Of a DNA stretch of 64,000 nt, positions 34,555 to 42,732 are shown piece by piece. The translations under genes were made by a program, and so were the position numbers. This DNA is from Saccharopolyspora phatthalungensis (GTDB taxonomy: Bacteria; Actinomycetota; Actinomycetes; Mycobacteriales; Pseudonocardiaceae). Within the stretch, counting starts at the first letter, position 1. Every line of letters starts with the position of its first letter. The notes beneath the pieces are model-generated. The model saw only the letters and a program-made list of their open reading frames with translations. It did no database searches and was not told the origin of the DNA. Location: assembly GCF_014203395.1 (NCBI RefSeq), contig NZ_JACHIW010000002.1, positions 124,001 to 188,000 of the forward strand. The letters run 5' to 3'.

Positions 34555-35740
34555 CCAGCTGGCCAAACTCGTGCAGGACCGGGCCGGTGGCGAGCCGGTC
34601 TGCCTGTTCGCCTACGACCTGGATCTGCTCACCGAACACGTCCGCACCGTGGTGGAATCGTTGCCGCCGCGGTGCCGGATGTTCTATGCGATGAAGGCCA
34701 ACAGCGCCGATCGGTTGCTGCGGGCGCTGGCACCGCTGGTCGCCGGGTTCGAGGTCGCTTCGGGCGGCGAGCTGGACAAGGCGCGGGCCATCGGGGAGAC
34801 GACGCCGGTGATCTTCGGCGGCCCGGCCAAGACACCGGCGGAGATCGAGCAGGCATTGACGCAGAACGTCACGCGGCTGCACGTCGAGAGCGTGCTGGAA
34901 CTGCACCGGATCTCCGAGATCGCCACCCGGATCGGGCGGACTGCGGAGGTGTTGCTGCGCGTCAACCTCGCCGGTCCGTTCCCCAGCGCGACCCTGGCGA
35001 TGGCCGGGCGCCCGACCCAGTTCGGGATTTCCGAAGCGGCCCTGCCCGAGGCGGTCGCGGCCGTGGCGACGTTGCCCGGTGTGCGGTTGGTGGGTTTCCA
35101 CCTGCACTCGCTGTCGAACAACCTTTCCGCAACCGCGCACCTGGAACTGCTGGACCACTACCGGCGAACCGTCTCGGCGTGGGAGCAGGAATTCGGCGTG
35201 CGCTGCGAGGTGCTTAACGTCGGCGGCGGCATCGGGGTGAACTACGCGGACCTGGCCGACCAGTTCGACTGGGTGCACTTCGCCCGCGAACTGCCCGCCG
35301 TGATCGATGAATTCCCCGGCCACTGGGCGGAAATCGACTTCGAGTGCGGCCGCTACCTGGTCGCCGAGTGCGGGCAGTACGCGGTCGAGGTCCTCGACGT
35401 CAAGCGCAACCACGGCGTGGACTACGCCCTGGTGCGCGGCGGCACGCACCAGTTCCGGCTGCCGGTGTCTTGGCAGCACAGCCACCCGTTCACGGTGCTT
35501 CCGGTGGAGCAGTGGTCGTTGAGCGCAACGCGTCCGGAGCTGCGCGATGCCCGGATCACCGTGGTCGGCGAGCTGTGCACCCCCAAGGACGTGCTCGCGC
35601 GCGACGCGGTCGTGGCACGGGTGCGGGCCGGGGACGTGCTGGTCTTCAGCCACGCCGGGGCCTACGGCTGGGAGATCTCGCACCACGACTTCCTCAGCCA
35701 CCCGCATCCGGAGCATCTCTTCTACGGCGACGCCGCCTGA
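34547..35740 (+). CDS. sbnH: SbnH-like PLP-dependent decarboxylase
   Basis: 397 residues, alanine-racemase-fold (fold III) decarboxylase. The PLP Lys is in MFYAMKANSADRLL (near residue 48), VGFHLHSLSNN has the ring-stacking His, GGGIGVNY binds the phosphate, and GELCTPKDVLARD carries the second-subunit Cys. SbnH decarboxylates the citryl-diaminopropionate intermediate to a citryl-diaminoethane unit. It overlaps sbnG by eight bases and is the last gene; a terminator overlaps its stop codon. No sbnI-like gene follows. Confidence 0.92.
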   Translation: MRDQLAKLVQDRAGGEPVCLFAYDLDLLTEHVRTVVESLPPRCRMFYAMKANSADRLLRALAPLVAGFEVASGGELDKARAIGETTPVIFGGPAKTPAEIEQALTQNVTRLHVESVLELHRISEIATRIGRTAEVLLRVNLAGPFPSATLAMAGRPTQFGISEAALPEAVAAVATLPGVRLVGFHLHSLSNNLSATAHLELLDHYRRTVSAWEQEFGVRCEVLNVGGGIGVNYADLADQFDWVHFARELPAVIDEFPGHWAEIDFECGRYLVAECGQYAVEVLDVKRNHGVDYALVRGGTHQFRLPVSWQHSHPFTVLPVEQWSLSATRPELRDARITVVGELCTPKDVLARDAVVARVRAGDVLVFSHAGAYGWEISHHDFLSHPHPEHLFYGDAA

Positions 35741-35754
35741 ACCGGGCGGCGTCG
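35728..35754 (+). terminator. Terminator of the sbn-type operon
   Basis: Ten-bp perfect stem, CGACGCCGCC at 35728-35737 and GGCGGCGTCG at 35745-35754, enclosing the sbnH stop codon and followed by AAAAG. It marks the end of the siderophore operon, so the amidase downstream is a separate unit. Confidence 0.78.
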
Positions 35755-35871
35755 AAAAGTCAATGGACGGTGTGCTCGGTTCGGGCGGCCGGCGCGGACA
35801 CATTGCCAACTTTTCCTGCGGCGGGGTGTGGTCGAGACTCGGGTTTCGGGCGCGAGCGAGGAGAACGTGGC

Positions 35872-37257
35872 ATGACGGAGCTGGCTGATCTCTCGGCGGT
35901 GGATCTGGTGGCGGCGTACCGGGCGGGCGAGACCTCGCCGGTCGAGGTCATCGATGCCGTGCTGGCGCGCGTCGATTCCTGCGAGCCCAAGGTGTGCGCC
36001 CTTTACGCGCTGGATCCCGCAGCGGCCCGGGCCGCTGCCCGTTCCTCGGAACGCCGCTGGCTCGCCGGCGCCCCGGCCGGGCCGGTGGACGGGGTGCCGG
36101 TAACCGTCAAGGAGAACATCGCCACCAGGGGAACGCCGGTTCCGCAAGGCACCGCGGCCACCGAGCTGGTCCCGGTCCGGCAGGACGCTCCCGCACCCGC
36201 ACGGCTGCGCGAGAGCGGTGCGGTGATCTTCGCCAAGACGACCATGCCCGACTACGGCATGCTCTCCTCGGGGGTGTCGAGCTTCCACCACCTGGCCCGC
36301 AACCCGTGGGACCTGACCCGCACCCCCGGCGGATCCAGCGCCGGAGCGGGCGCGGCCGCCGCGGCCGGGTACGGCCCACTGCACGTCGGGACCGATATCG
36401 GCGGATCGGTGCGGCTGCCCGCCGGGTGGTGCGGGGTGGTCGGGCTCAAGCCCAGCTTCGGCCGGATCCCCGTCGCCCCGCCGTATACCGGCCGGGTCAT
36501 CGGCCCGCTGACCCGCACGGTCGCCGACACCGCGCTGCTGACATCTGTGCTGTCCGCGCCGGACGAGCGCGACCACACCTCGCTTCCCCCGGTCGACCAC
36601 GACTGGATGCGGTTGGACGGCGAGGTTCGCGGCCTGCGCATCGCACTGCTGCTCGACCACCGGGTGGGCCTGCCCGTCGAGCCCGTGACGATCGCCGCCG
36701 TGACCGCCGCGGCGCAACTGCTCGAATCCGCCGGGGCGGTGGTGGAGCCGATCGACCCGTTCCTGTCCCGCGAGATGCTCGACGGCATGGACCGGTTCTG
36801 GCGGTTCCGCTCCTGGACCGACATCTCGGCGCTGCCCGCCGAGCGCCGCGCCAAGGTCCTGCCGGGCATCGCGCAGTGGGCGACCAACGCCAAGGACATC
36901 TCGGCCGCCGAGGTCTTCCACGGCTTCAGCCAGATGGACGCGATCTCGGTGGCCGCCAACCGGGTGGCCCGCGACTTCGACTACGTGCTGTCCCCGGTGG
37001 CGCCGATCCCGGCCTTCCCCGCCGAGCAGGCCTATCCCACCAATGACCCGATGCGTCCGATGGAGCACATCGCGTTCACGTTGCCCTACAACATGTCCGG
37101 CCAACCTGCGGTGTCGGTCAACTGCGGCTGGACCCCGGAGGGACTGCCCATCGGCCTGCAAATCGCGGGCAAGCGCTTCGACGATCTGGGTGTCCTCCGC
37201 CTGGCCCGAGCCTACGAGCAGCTCCGCCCCCCACAACGCCCCTGGCCGACTCTGTGA
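35872..37257 (+). CDS. Amidase-signature-family hydrolase
   Basis: 461 residues from ATG 35872. The Ser-cisSer-Lys triad is visible: the Lys in VPVTVKENIATRG, the cis-Ser in TPGGSSAGAGAAAAAGYG, and the nucleophilic Ser in GTDIGGSVRLPAGWCG. It hydrolyses amides of unknown structure in the cytoplasm. The length suits amidase/GatA-like enzymes, but no gatB/gatC are adjacent and the C-terminus lacks tRNA-specific features. It has its own transcription unit after the siderophore terminator and is bordered downstream by a MITE-like element. Confidence 0.92.
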   Translation: MTELADLSAVDLVAAYRAGETSPVEVIDAVLARVDSCEPKVCALYALDPAAARAAARSSERRWLAGAPAGPVDGVPVTVKENIATRGTPVPQGTAATELVPVRQDAPAPARLRESGAVIFAKTTMPDYGMLSSGVSSFHHLARNPWDLTRTPGGSSAGAGAAAAAGYGPLHVGTDIGGSVRLPAGWCGVVGLKPSFGRIPVAPPYTGRVIGPLTRTVADTALLTSVLSAPDERDHTSLPPVDHDWMRLDGEVRGLRIALLLDHRVGLPVEPVTIAAVTAAAQLLESAGAVVEPIDPFLSREMLDGMDRFWRFRSWTDISALPAERRAKVLPGIAQWATNAKDISAAEVFHGFSQMDAISVAANRVARDFDYVLSPVAPIPAFPAEQAYPTNDPMRPMEHIAFTLPYNMSGQPAVSVNCGWTPEGLPIGLQIAGKRFDDLGVLRLARAYEQLRPPQRPWPTL

Positions 37258-37261
37258 CCTG

Positions 37262-37425
37262 GAGAGTGTTTCAAAGGTAATTCGAGTAGCGGTGTGGGTA
37301 GCGCCCCCCTGCAGGAGTTACCGTCGCCGTACTGGGCATACATAAGTCGGGGATCCCGGAGTCCAGGCGGCGTCTGAGGTTCCGCTACCCGCACCGCTAC
37401 GCAAACCACGTTTGAAACGCTCTTT
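37262..37425. mobile_element. MITE-like element with ~40-bp imperfect terminal inverted repeats
   Basis: The left end (37262 onward, AGAGTGTTTCAAAGGTAATT, then GTAGCGGTGTGGGTAGC) is repeated in inverse orientation at the right end (GCTACCCGCACCGCTACGC, then ACGTTTGAAACGCTCTT to 37425). About 80 bases without coding capacity lie between. Size, ends and lack of a gene fit a non-autonomous miniature element. A related single end is at 2518-2546. It sits between the convergent amidase and dehydratase genes. I could not identify a flanking target duplication with confidence. Confidence 0.65.
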
Positions 37426-38389
37426 AGTAGGCGAGCAGTTCGGTGAAGCGTTGGAGGCCGACGTTTCCGCCGGAGATCACCACGCCGACACGCGGCGGCG
37501 GGGCGAGACGGCCGGAAAGCAACGCTGCGATGCCGACCGCGCCGCTGGGTTCGACCACGATCTTCAAGCGTTCGAACGCCAGCCGCATCGCCGAGCGGAT
37601 CTCGTCGTCGCTGACCAGCACGATGTCGTCGACGAGCCGCCGGTTGACCGAGAAGGTGAGTTCTCCGGGGATGTCCGCGGCGAGGCCATCGGCGATGGTG
37701 CGCGGGACCGGGATCTTCACCCGCTCGCCCGCATCGAGCGATCGCCTGGTGTCGTCGGCGGCTTCCGGTTCGACACCGACGACGCGGATCTCCGGGGAGA
37801 CGGCCTTGGCCGCCGTTGAGCATCCGGCGATCAACCCGCCGCCGCCGACCGGGACGACCAGCGCGTCCAGGGGCCCAGTCTCCTCCAGCAGTTCCAGCGC
37901 CGTCGTGCCCTGTCCGGCCATCACATGCGGGTGCTCGAACGGCGGGATCAGCGTCAGACCCCGCTCGGTGGCCAGCTGCCGGCCAAGTTCCTCGCGGTTC
38001 TCGGTGTACCGGTCGTAGGTGACGACCTCGGCGCCGTAGCCGCGGGTCGCGGCCAGCTTCGCCGCCGGAGCGTCCGCCGGCATCAGGATCACGGCGGTGG
38101 CGCCGAGCAGTCGGCAGGCCAGCGCGACGGCTTGGGCGTGGTTCCCCGAGGAATAAGCGGCCACGCCGCGGCGCAACTGTTCCGGGCTCAGCCGGGAAAT
38201 CGCGTTGTAGGCGCCGCGGAACTTGAACGCCCCCATCCGCTGGAAGTTCTCGCACTTGATGAAGACTTCGGCGCCGACAAGCTCGTTCAGCGTGCTGGAG
38301 GTGACCACCGGGGTGCGGTGCGCGATGCCGTCCAGGCGTTTCGCGGCGTCCCGCACATCGTCTACCGTCACGATCTCGCTCACGGGCAT
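37424..38389 (-). CDS. PLP-dependent threonine/serine dehydratase-family enzyme
   Basis: 321 residues from ATG 38389 (AAGGG just upstream). The PLP Lys is in FQRMGAFKFRGAYNAISR, SSGNHAQAVALACRLLGA is the cofactor/substrate loop, the glycine-rich phosphate cup is VPVGGGGLIAGCSTAAK, and the C-terminal segment is VVISGGNVGLQRF. There is no ACT regulatory domain, so this is the short form, like serine racemase, threo-3-hydroxyaspartate ammonia-lyase or catabolic threonine dehydratase; these cannot be told apart here. It might supply or remove amino acids, but its link to the siderophore operon is only by distance. Confidence 0.88.
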   Translation of the reverse strand: MPVSEIVTVDDVRDAAKRLDGIAHRTPVVTSSTLNELVGAEVFIKCENFQRMGAFKFRGAYNAISRLSPEQLRRGVAAYSSGNHAQAVALACRLLGATAVILMPADAPAAKLAATRGYGAEVVTYDRYTENREELGRQLATERGLTLIPPFEHPHVMAGQGTTALELLEETGPLDALVVPVGGGGLIAGCSTAAKAVSPEIRVVGVEPEAADDTRRSLDAGERVKIPVPRTIADGLAADIPGELTFSVNRRLVDDIVLVSDDEIRSAMRLAFERLKIVVEPSGAVGIAALLSGRLAPPPRVGVVISGGNVGLQRFTELLAY

Positions 38390-38478
38390 CCCTTTCCGGT
38401 CGGTGGTCGATGCCGATGGTATTGCGCGGATCCCGGCGACGGGAGGGGCGTTCCCTGGACCGTCCACATCGGATGATC

Positions 38479-39132
38479 TCACCACTGGTGCGGCTCGTCG
38501 CCCCAGCGCCGCGGAATCCCGGCGGTGGCCAGGTCGATCGCCTCTTCGACGAGCTCGACCAGCCGCGACAAGTCGCGGTGCCGGTCGGCGCACATCGTCT
38601 CCAGGCCGATGCGCAGCGCGGCGCAGATCATCCCGACCAGCACGCGGGGCCGCATGTCCCGCGCGGGATCGACCCCCTGCCGGGCGGCGATCTCGACGGT
38701 CAGCCGCTCCTCGTTGCCCGCCGCCCGCCGCAGGTTCCCGGCCAGCAGCGCGGGAGTCTTGTTGATCAGATGCTGGATGCGGAGGAATCGCCGGACGCCG
38801 TCGCCGGAGGCCGACTTGCGGATCATGTCCAGCACCGCCGCCCGCAGGGCGACCAGCGGTGGTTCGTCGGCGGGCCGCGCGGCGAGGGCGTTGAGCACCA
38901 GGTCGTCAAGCTCGGCGCCCTTGGCCAGCGCGACGTCCTCCTTACCGGCGAAGTAGCGGAAGAACGTGCGCGGCGAGATCTCCACCTCGGCCGCGATCTC
39001 GTCGATGGTCGTCGCGTCGTAGCCCTTGGCCAGGAACAGGTCCAGGCCCGCGTCGATCAGGGCGGCCCGGGTGCGCTGCTTTTTGCGGGCGCGTAGGCCA
39101 CCGTGGTCGGTGGGGACACTCATGTCGACCAT
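38479..39132 (-). CDS. TetR-family transcriptional regulator
   Basis: 217 residues from ATG 39132; the frame is open to 39150. The N-terminal domain has the typical TetR helices: ARKKQRTRAALIDAGLDLF, then TTIDEIAAEVEISPRTFFRY, with FAGKEDVALAKG leading to the ligand domain. The C-terminal domain is of the MftR/actinomycete type. It is divergent from the NADP-dependent oxidoreductase at 39228 with a palindrome between them, so it most likely represses that gene and itself. Confidence 0.9.
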   Translation of the reverse strand: MVDMSVPTDHGGLRARKKQRTRAALIDAGLDLFLAKGYDATTIDEIAAEVEISPRTFFRYFAGKEDVALAKGAELDDLVLNALAARPADEPPLVALRAAVLDMIRKSASGDGVRRFLRIQHLINKTPALLAGNLRRAAGNEERLTVEIAARQGVDPARDMRPRVLVGMICAALRIGLETMCADRHRDLSRLVELVEEAIDLATAGIPRRWGDEPHQW

Positions 39133-39151
39133 TGTGCCAGACAACGACATA

Positions 39152-39179
39152 AGTCACAGAACGTCATTTGGCAGTGACT
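39152..39179. promoter_or_regulatory. Inverted repeat, candidate TetR operator
   Basis: AGTCAC at 39152-39157 and GTGACT at 39174-39179 form 6-bp arms in the 95-base space between the divergent TetR and oxidoreductase genes. TetR-family operators commonly lie in such positions. The spacing (22 bases centre to centre) is slightly long. Confidence 0.35.
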
Positions 39180-39227
39180 GACACTTTGTGTATCGTCGGC
39201 GTCGACCGCACCTGCGAAGGAGCAAAA

Positions 39228-40232
39228 ATGAGCAAGGGCCTGGAAATCCGGCTCGCGTCGCGCCCGAAGGGCTGGCCGACGCTGGAGAACTTCGACATCG
39301 TCGAGGTCGAGGCACCGCAGCCCGGCGACGGGGAACTGCTGGTCCGCAACCTGCTGATGAGTGTCGACCCCTACATGCGGGGCCGAATGAGCGCGGCCAA
39401 GTCCTACACCCCGCCCTACGAGATCGGCAAGGCGATGGAGGGCGGCGCGGTCGGCGAGGTGGTCGCCTCCAACGCCGAGGGTTTCCAGCCCGGCGACATC
39501 GTGCGGCACCTTCGGGGCTGGCGCGACTACGCGGTGGTCGGCGCGAAACAGGCCACCAAGGTCGACCCGCAGGCGGCGCCGCTGAGCACCTACCTCTACG
39601 TGCTCGGCATGCCCGGCATGACGGCCTATGTCGGACTGGTCGATGTCGCCGAGCAGAAGGAGGGCGACGTGGTGTTCATCTCCGGCGCGGCCGGAGCGGT
39701 GGGCTCGCTGGCCGGGCAGATCGCCAAGCTGCGCGGGGCGTCCAGGGTGATCGGCAGCGCCGGATCCGCTGAGAAGGTCCGCTACCTCCTCGACGAGGTG
39801 GGCTTCGACGCCGCGTTCAACTACCACGACGGCCCGGTCGCCGAGCAGCTCAACGCCGCCGCGCCGGATGGCATCGACGTCTACTTCGACAACGTCGGCG
39901 GCGAGCACCTGGAGGCCGCGATCGACGCGCTCAACGACTTCGGCCGGGTCGCCGAGTGCGGCATGATCTCGCAGTACAACATCGCCGAGCCGGAGCCCGG
40001 TCCGAGAAACATGTTCATGCTGGTCGCCAAGCGCCTGAGGCTGGAGGGCTTCATCGTCGGCGACCGCGCACACCTCAAGGACCAGTTCGTCGCCGAGGTC
40101 GGCGGCTGGCTGCGCGAAGGCAAGATCAATTATCGGGAGACGGTTGTCGACGGATTGCGCAACGCCCCGGAAGCCTTCCTCGGGCTCATGCGCGGCGACA
40201 ACATCGGCAAGATGCTGGTGAAAATCGCCTGA
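39228..40232 (+). CDS. NADP-dependent oxidoreductase, medium-chain (zinc-free, PTGR/curA-like)
   Basis: 334 residues from ATG 39228 with GAAGGAG upstream. MDR features without zinc ligands: VDPYMRGRMSAAKSYTPPYE, the cofactor motif VFISGAAGAVGSLAGQIAKL, RVIGSAGSAEKVRYLL, and VYFDNVGGEHLEAAIDAL. The closest described activities are prostaglandin/leukotriene B4 12-hydroxydehydrogenase and curcumin or alkenal reductases, which reduce alpha,beta-unsaturated ketones. It is probably repressed by the divergent TetR, suggesting a xenobiotic or lipid aldehyde response. Confidence 0.92.
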   Translation: MSKGLEIRLASRPKGWPTLENFDIVEVEAPQPGDGELLVRNLLMSVDPYMRGRMSAAKSYTPPYEIGKAMEGGAVGEVVASNAEGFQPGDIVRHLRGWRDYAVVGAKQATKVDPQAAPLSTYLYVLGMPGMTAYVGLVDVAEQKEGDVVFISGAAGAVGSLAGQIAKLRGASRVIGSAGSAEKVRYLLDEVGFDAAFNYHDGPVAEQLNAAAPDGIDVYFDNVGGEHLEAAIDALNDFGRVAECGMISQYNIAEPEPGPRNMFMLVAKRLRLEGFIVGDRAHLKDQFVAEVGGWLREGKINYRETVVDGLRNAPEAFLGLMRGDNIGKMLVKIA

Positions 40233-40236
40233 CGGC

Positions 40237-41001
40237 TCAGCGGCGGTGTGCGACAAAGGCTTCGATGCCGTCCAGGATCCGCTGGAGGCCGAATTCGAAG
40301 GCGTGCTCGGGGTTGTGCGCTGAGCCGTGGGCCTGGCCGGCGGCGGAGCCGACGCGGGCGGCGGTCGGGAAGCGCTGCGGGTCGAGGAGCCGGCCGAGCA
40401 GCGGGGCGTGCGCGCGCCACCACTGCTCGTCGGTCATCCCGCTGCGCTGCTCGACCTGCGCCATCTCCACCGACCGGCGGGCGGTGGCCTCGGCATGGCC
40501 CAGCACCAGGCTCAACAGCGAGTCCATCTCGACGTCGGCGAGCCCCAGGCCCGCGACCGCGCCCAGTTCGTAGTCGTACTTGGCGATCGCGTTCGGACCG
40601 AGCACCGCTCGTCCGGCGGCCACCTGCAACATCCACGGATGCCGGTGGTACAGCGCCCAGTTCTCGTGCGCGACCTGCGCCAGCCTGGTCCGCCAGTCGG
40701 TCGCGGGTTCGGCGCGGTTGGTCTCGCCGTAGACGGTGTCGAGCATGACGTCGATCAGCTCGGCCTTGCCCGGCACGTAGGTGTACAGCGACATCGTGCC
40801 GACGCCCAGGTGGTCGGCGACCCGCCGCATCGACAGCGCACCCAGTCCGTCGGCATCGGCGATCTCGATCCCGGCCCGCACGATGCGGTCCACGCCGAGG
40901 TCCGACCGCCCCTTGCGGCCGCTGCTCGGCCCGTCCTTGGTCCGCCACAGCAGCGCCAGGCTGCGCGCCGGATCACCGCCGCCGCTGTACTCGGTCGCCA
41001 T
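40237..41001 (-). CDS. TetR-family regulator with TetR_C-type ligand domain
   Basis: 254 residues. The HTH is SMRRVADHLGVGTMSLYTYV (about residues 58-77), followed by PGKAELIDVMLDTVYGE, then a C-terminal domain of the tetracycline-repressor type with NWALYHRHPWMLQVAAGR. The first ~30 residues are basic and longer than in most relatives, so the true start could be later. Its 3' end meets the end of the oxidoreductase. Upstream lies CCTA-GATCG-TAGG near 41027-41042, a possible self-operator. Confidence 0.9.
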   Translation of the reverse strand: MATEYSGGGDPARSLALLWRTKDGPSSGRKGRSDLGVDRIVRAGIEIADADGLGALSMRRVADHLGVGTMSLYTYVPGKAELIDVMLDTVYGETNRAEPATDWRTRLAQVAHENWALYHRHPWMLQVAAGRAVLGPNAIAKYDYELGAVAGLGLADVEMDSLLSLVLGHAEATARRSVEMAQVEQRSGMTDEQWWRAHAPLLGRLLDPQRFPTAARVGSAAGQAHGSAHNPEHAFEFGLQRILDGIEAFVAHRR

Positions 41002-41068
41002 CGCACCTGCCTCCGTACCCCGTACGCCCTAGATCGTAGGAGGGCGGTCGGCGACGAGCGGACGGCGG

Positions 41069-41869
41069 TCATTCGGCGGGATGGGAACCCAGCCACTCCG
41101 CCCAGGTGGTCTTGCCGCGCCTGGCGCCGGGACACGTCATGTCGGTGACGATCCGGCGAAGCCGCTTGGGCGCGGGAACATTGAGCACCGGGCGATCGCG
41201 ACCACGGACGCGCTGCCAGGTCCGCAACGCGTCGCGGAGGGTCAGCACCTCCGGGCCGCCGAAGTCCTCCCGCCGGTGCCCGGCACCGTTGCCGATGCAT
41301 TCGACGAGGTATTCGGCGAAATCGCGGGTGTCGACGGGCTGGGTGGGCAGCGCTCCCGGCAGCGGCAGCACGGGCAGACGGGTGGCCCGGTTGAACATCC
41401 GGTCGAGCAGCCAGTGGAACTGGGTTGCGCGCGCGATGGACCACGGCACGTCGGCGACGCTGACGAGTTCTTCGGCCGTGTGCTTGAGGCGCAGGTAAGG
41501 CATGGCCGGCCGGTCCACGCCCACGATGGAGACGTACAGGAAGTGGCGGACCCGGGCCGCTGCGGCGGCTTCGAGCAACCGGCTGGTGCCGTCGACGTCG
41601 ACGTCCGGCGGGCTGCGCCAGAAGTCGACCGGATGCATGAAGCCGCGCTGCGCGGTCGGGGAGTAAGTGGCCGCGTGCACCACGGTGTGTGCGTCGGCCA
41701 CGGTTTCGGCGACTCCTTCGCCGGTGGTCAGGTCGCCCCGCACCCATTCCAGTCCGGGATCGGTGCCGGGGCGGCGCGCCAGGATTCGCACCCGGTGCGT
41801 GGGTTTGAGCAGGCGCACCAGTTCGCGCCCGAGGTGTCCGGTCCCGCCGGTGATCGCGACTGTGTCCAT
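41069..41869 (-). CDS. NAD(P)-binding SDR, NmrA/epimerase-like (extended/atypical)
   Basis: 266 residues. The N-terminal ITGGTGHLGRELVRLLKP is a Rossmann glycine motif, RGDLTTGEGV is the strand-loop that follows, and VRHFLYVSIVGVDRPAMPYL gives a YxxxK-like motif in PYLRLKHTAEELV. The family includes NmrA-like redox sensors and NADH:quinone-type oxidoreductases; catalytic function is not certain. It stands upstream of nothing obvious and is separated from the second TetR by 67 bases on the same strand. Confidence 0.85.
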   Translation of the reverse strand: MDTVAITGGTGHLGRELVRLLKPTHRVRILARRPGTDPGLEWVRGDLTTGEGVAETVADAHTVVHAATYSPTAQRGFMHPVDFWRSPPDVDVDGTSRLLEAAAAARVRHFLYVSIVGVDRPAMPYLRLKHTAEELVSVADVPWSIARATQFHWLLDRMFNRATRLPVLPLPGALPTQPVDTRDFAEYLVECIGNGAGHRREDFGGPEVLTLRDALRTWQRVRGRDRPVLNVPAPKRLRRIVTDMTCPGARRGKTTWAEWLGSHPAE

Positions 41870-41920
41870 ATCGGCACCCCCCGGATCAACTGTCCCACCG
41901 GGGTGCCGGGACTGCGATGA

Positions 41921-42568
41921 TTACTGCTCCAGAAGCGGTCCGGTGAGGCCGCCGAGGACACCGCCGACCCCGGGCAGCAGGCCCGGACGCGTCGGCCCGG
42001 GGTTCCTGGGCGCAGTGGGCTCCGGCTCGGACGCCGACGGGGGAGCGGAGTCGCTGGGCTTGTCGGACGGCTGCGGTGTCTCGGTCGGCTGCGCGGGTTC
42101 GGCAGGCTGCTGCGTCTCGGTCGGCTGCGCTGTCGGGGTCGGCTTCGGTTGCGAGGGTTCCGGAAGAGCCGAGGTCCGCTCGGTCGGCTTGGACGCTTTC
42201 GTGGTTTCCGGGGCCTGGGTCGCCGCCGGACGTTCGGTGGTCGGCTTGGCGTGGGAGGTGGTCGGGGCCGGGGTTTCGATCGCAACCAGGCGCGGTCCCG
42301 ACGCCGGCACGTCCAGGTTCGGTACGGTCGCCGTGACCTGCGGCGCGAGGAACTGTGCGGCCGGCTGCGCAGCCGCCTGTGGGGCCGGTCCAGGGGCCGA
42401 AGGCAGCGTGTCGGTGCCGTGGGAGGCACTGCTGACCGCGATGACGGTGAGGAACATCGCGACCGCGTAGCCGATCACGCGTGGGGGAGTGGCGTGCTGC
42501 CAGGTCTTGGGTTCCACCCGCCGGTGGCGGCCCCGCGTGCGGGTTCCCGGCAACGACGACTTGCCCAC
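41921..42568 (-). CDS. Pro/Thr-rich single-pass membrane protein
   Basis: 215 residues. The basic N-terminus (TRGRHRRVEPKTW) is followed by one transmembrane helix at about 31-48 (VIGYAVAMFLTVIAVSSA). About 140 residues rich in Pro, Thr, Ala and Glu come next, with PTET/QPTE-type repeats (for example QPTETQQPAEPAQPTETPQP). The C-terminus is Gly/Leu-rich (LLPGVGGVLGGLTGPLLEQ). This is a membrane-anchored, wall-spanning linker without a recognisable domain. Function unknown; low-complexity sequence is common in actinomycete envelopes. Confidence 0.75.
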   Translation of the reverse strand: MGKSSLPGTRTRGRHRRVEPKTWQHATPPRVIGYAVAMFLTVIAVSSASHGTDTLPSAPGPAPQAAAQPAAQFLAPQVTATVPNLDVPASGPRLVAIETPAPTTSHAKPTTERPAATQAPETTKASKPTERTSALPEPSQPKPTPTAQPTETQQPAEPAQPTETPQPSDKPSDSAPPSASEPEPTAPRNPGPTRPGLLPGVGGVLGGLTGPLLEQ

Positions 42569-42732
42569 TTCTTCTCACCCCACCTGTTGGCCCTCGGGTC
42601 CGTAAACACACACCGCCGTCACTCGAACGAGTGACGGAAGCAGGTCGAACCATACGCCATGGCCGATTCGGGCCGCCAGCCCCCCGAGGTCGCCTCTCGC
42701 GAGATCATCACAGGTCAGCGGGGGTGAGTCGA

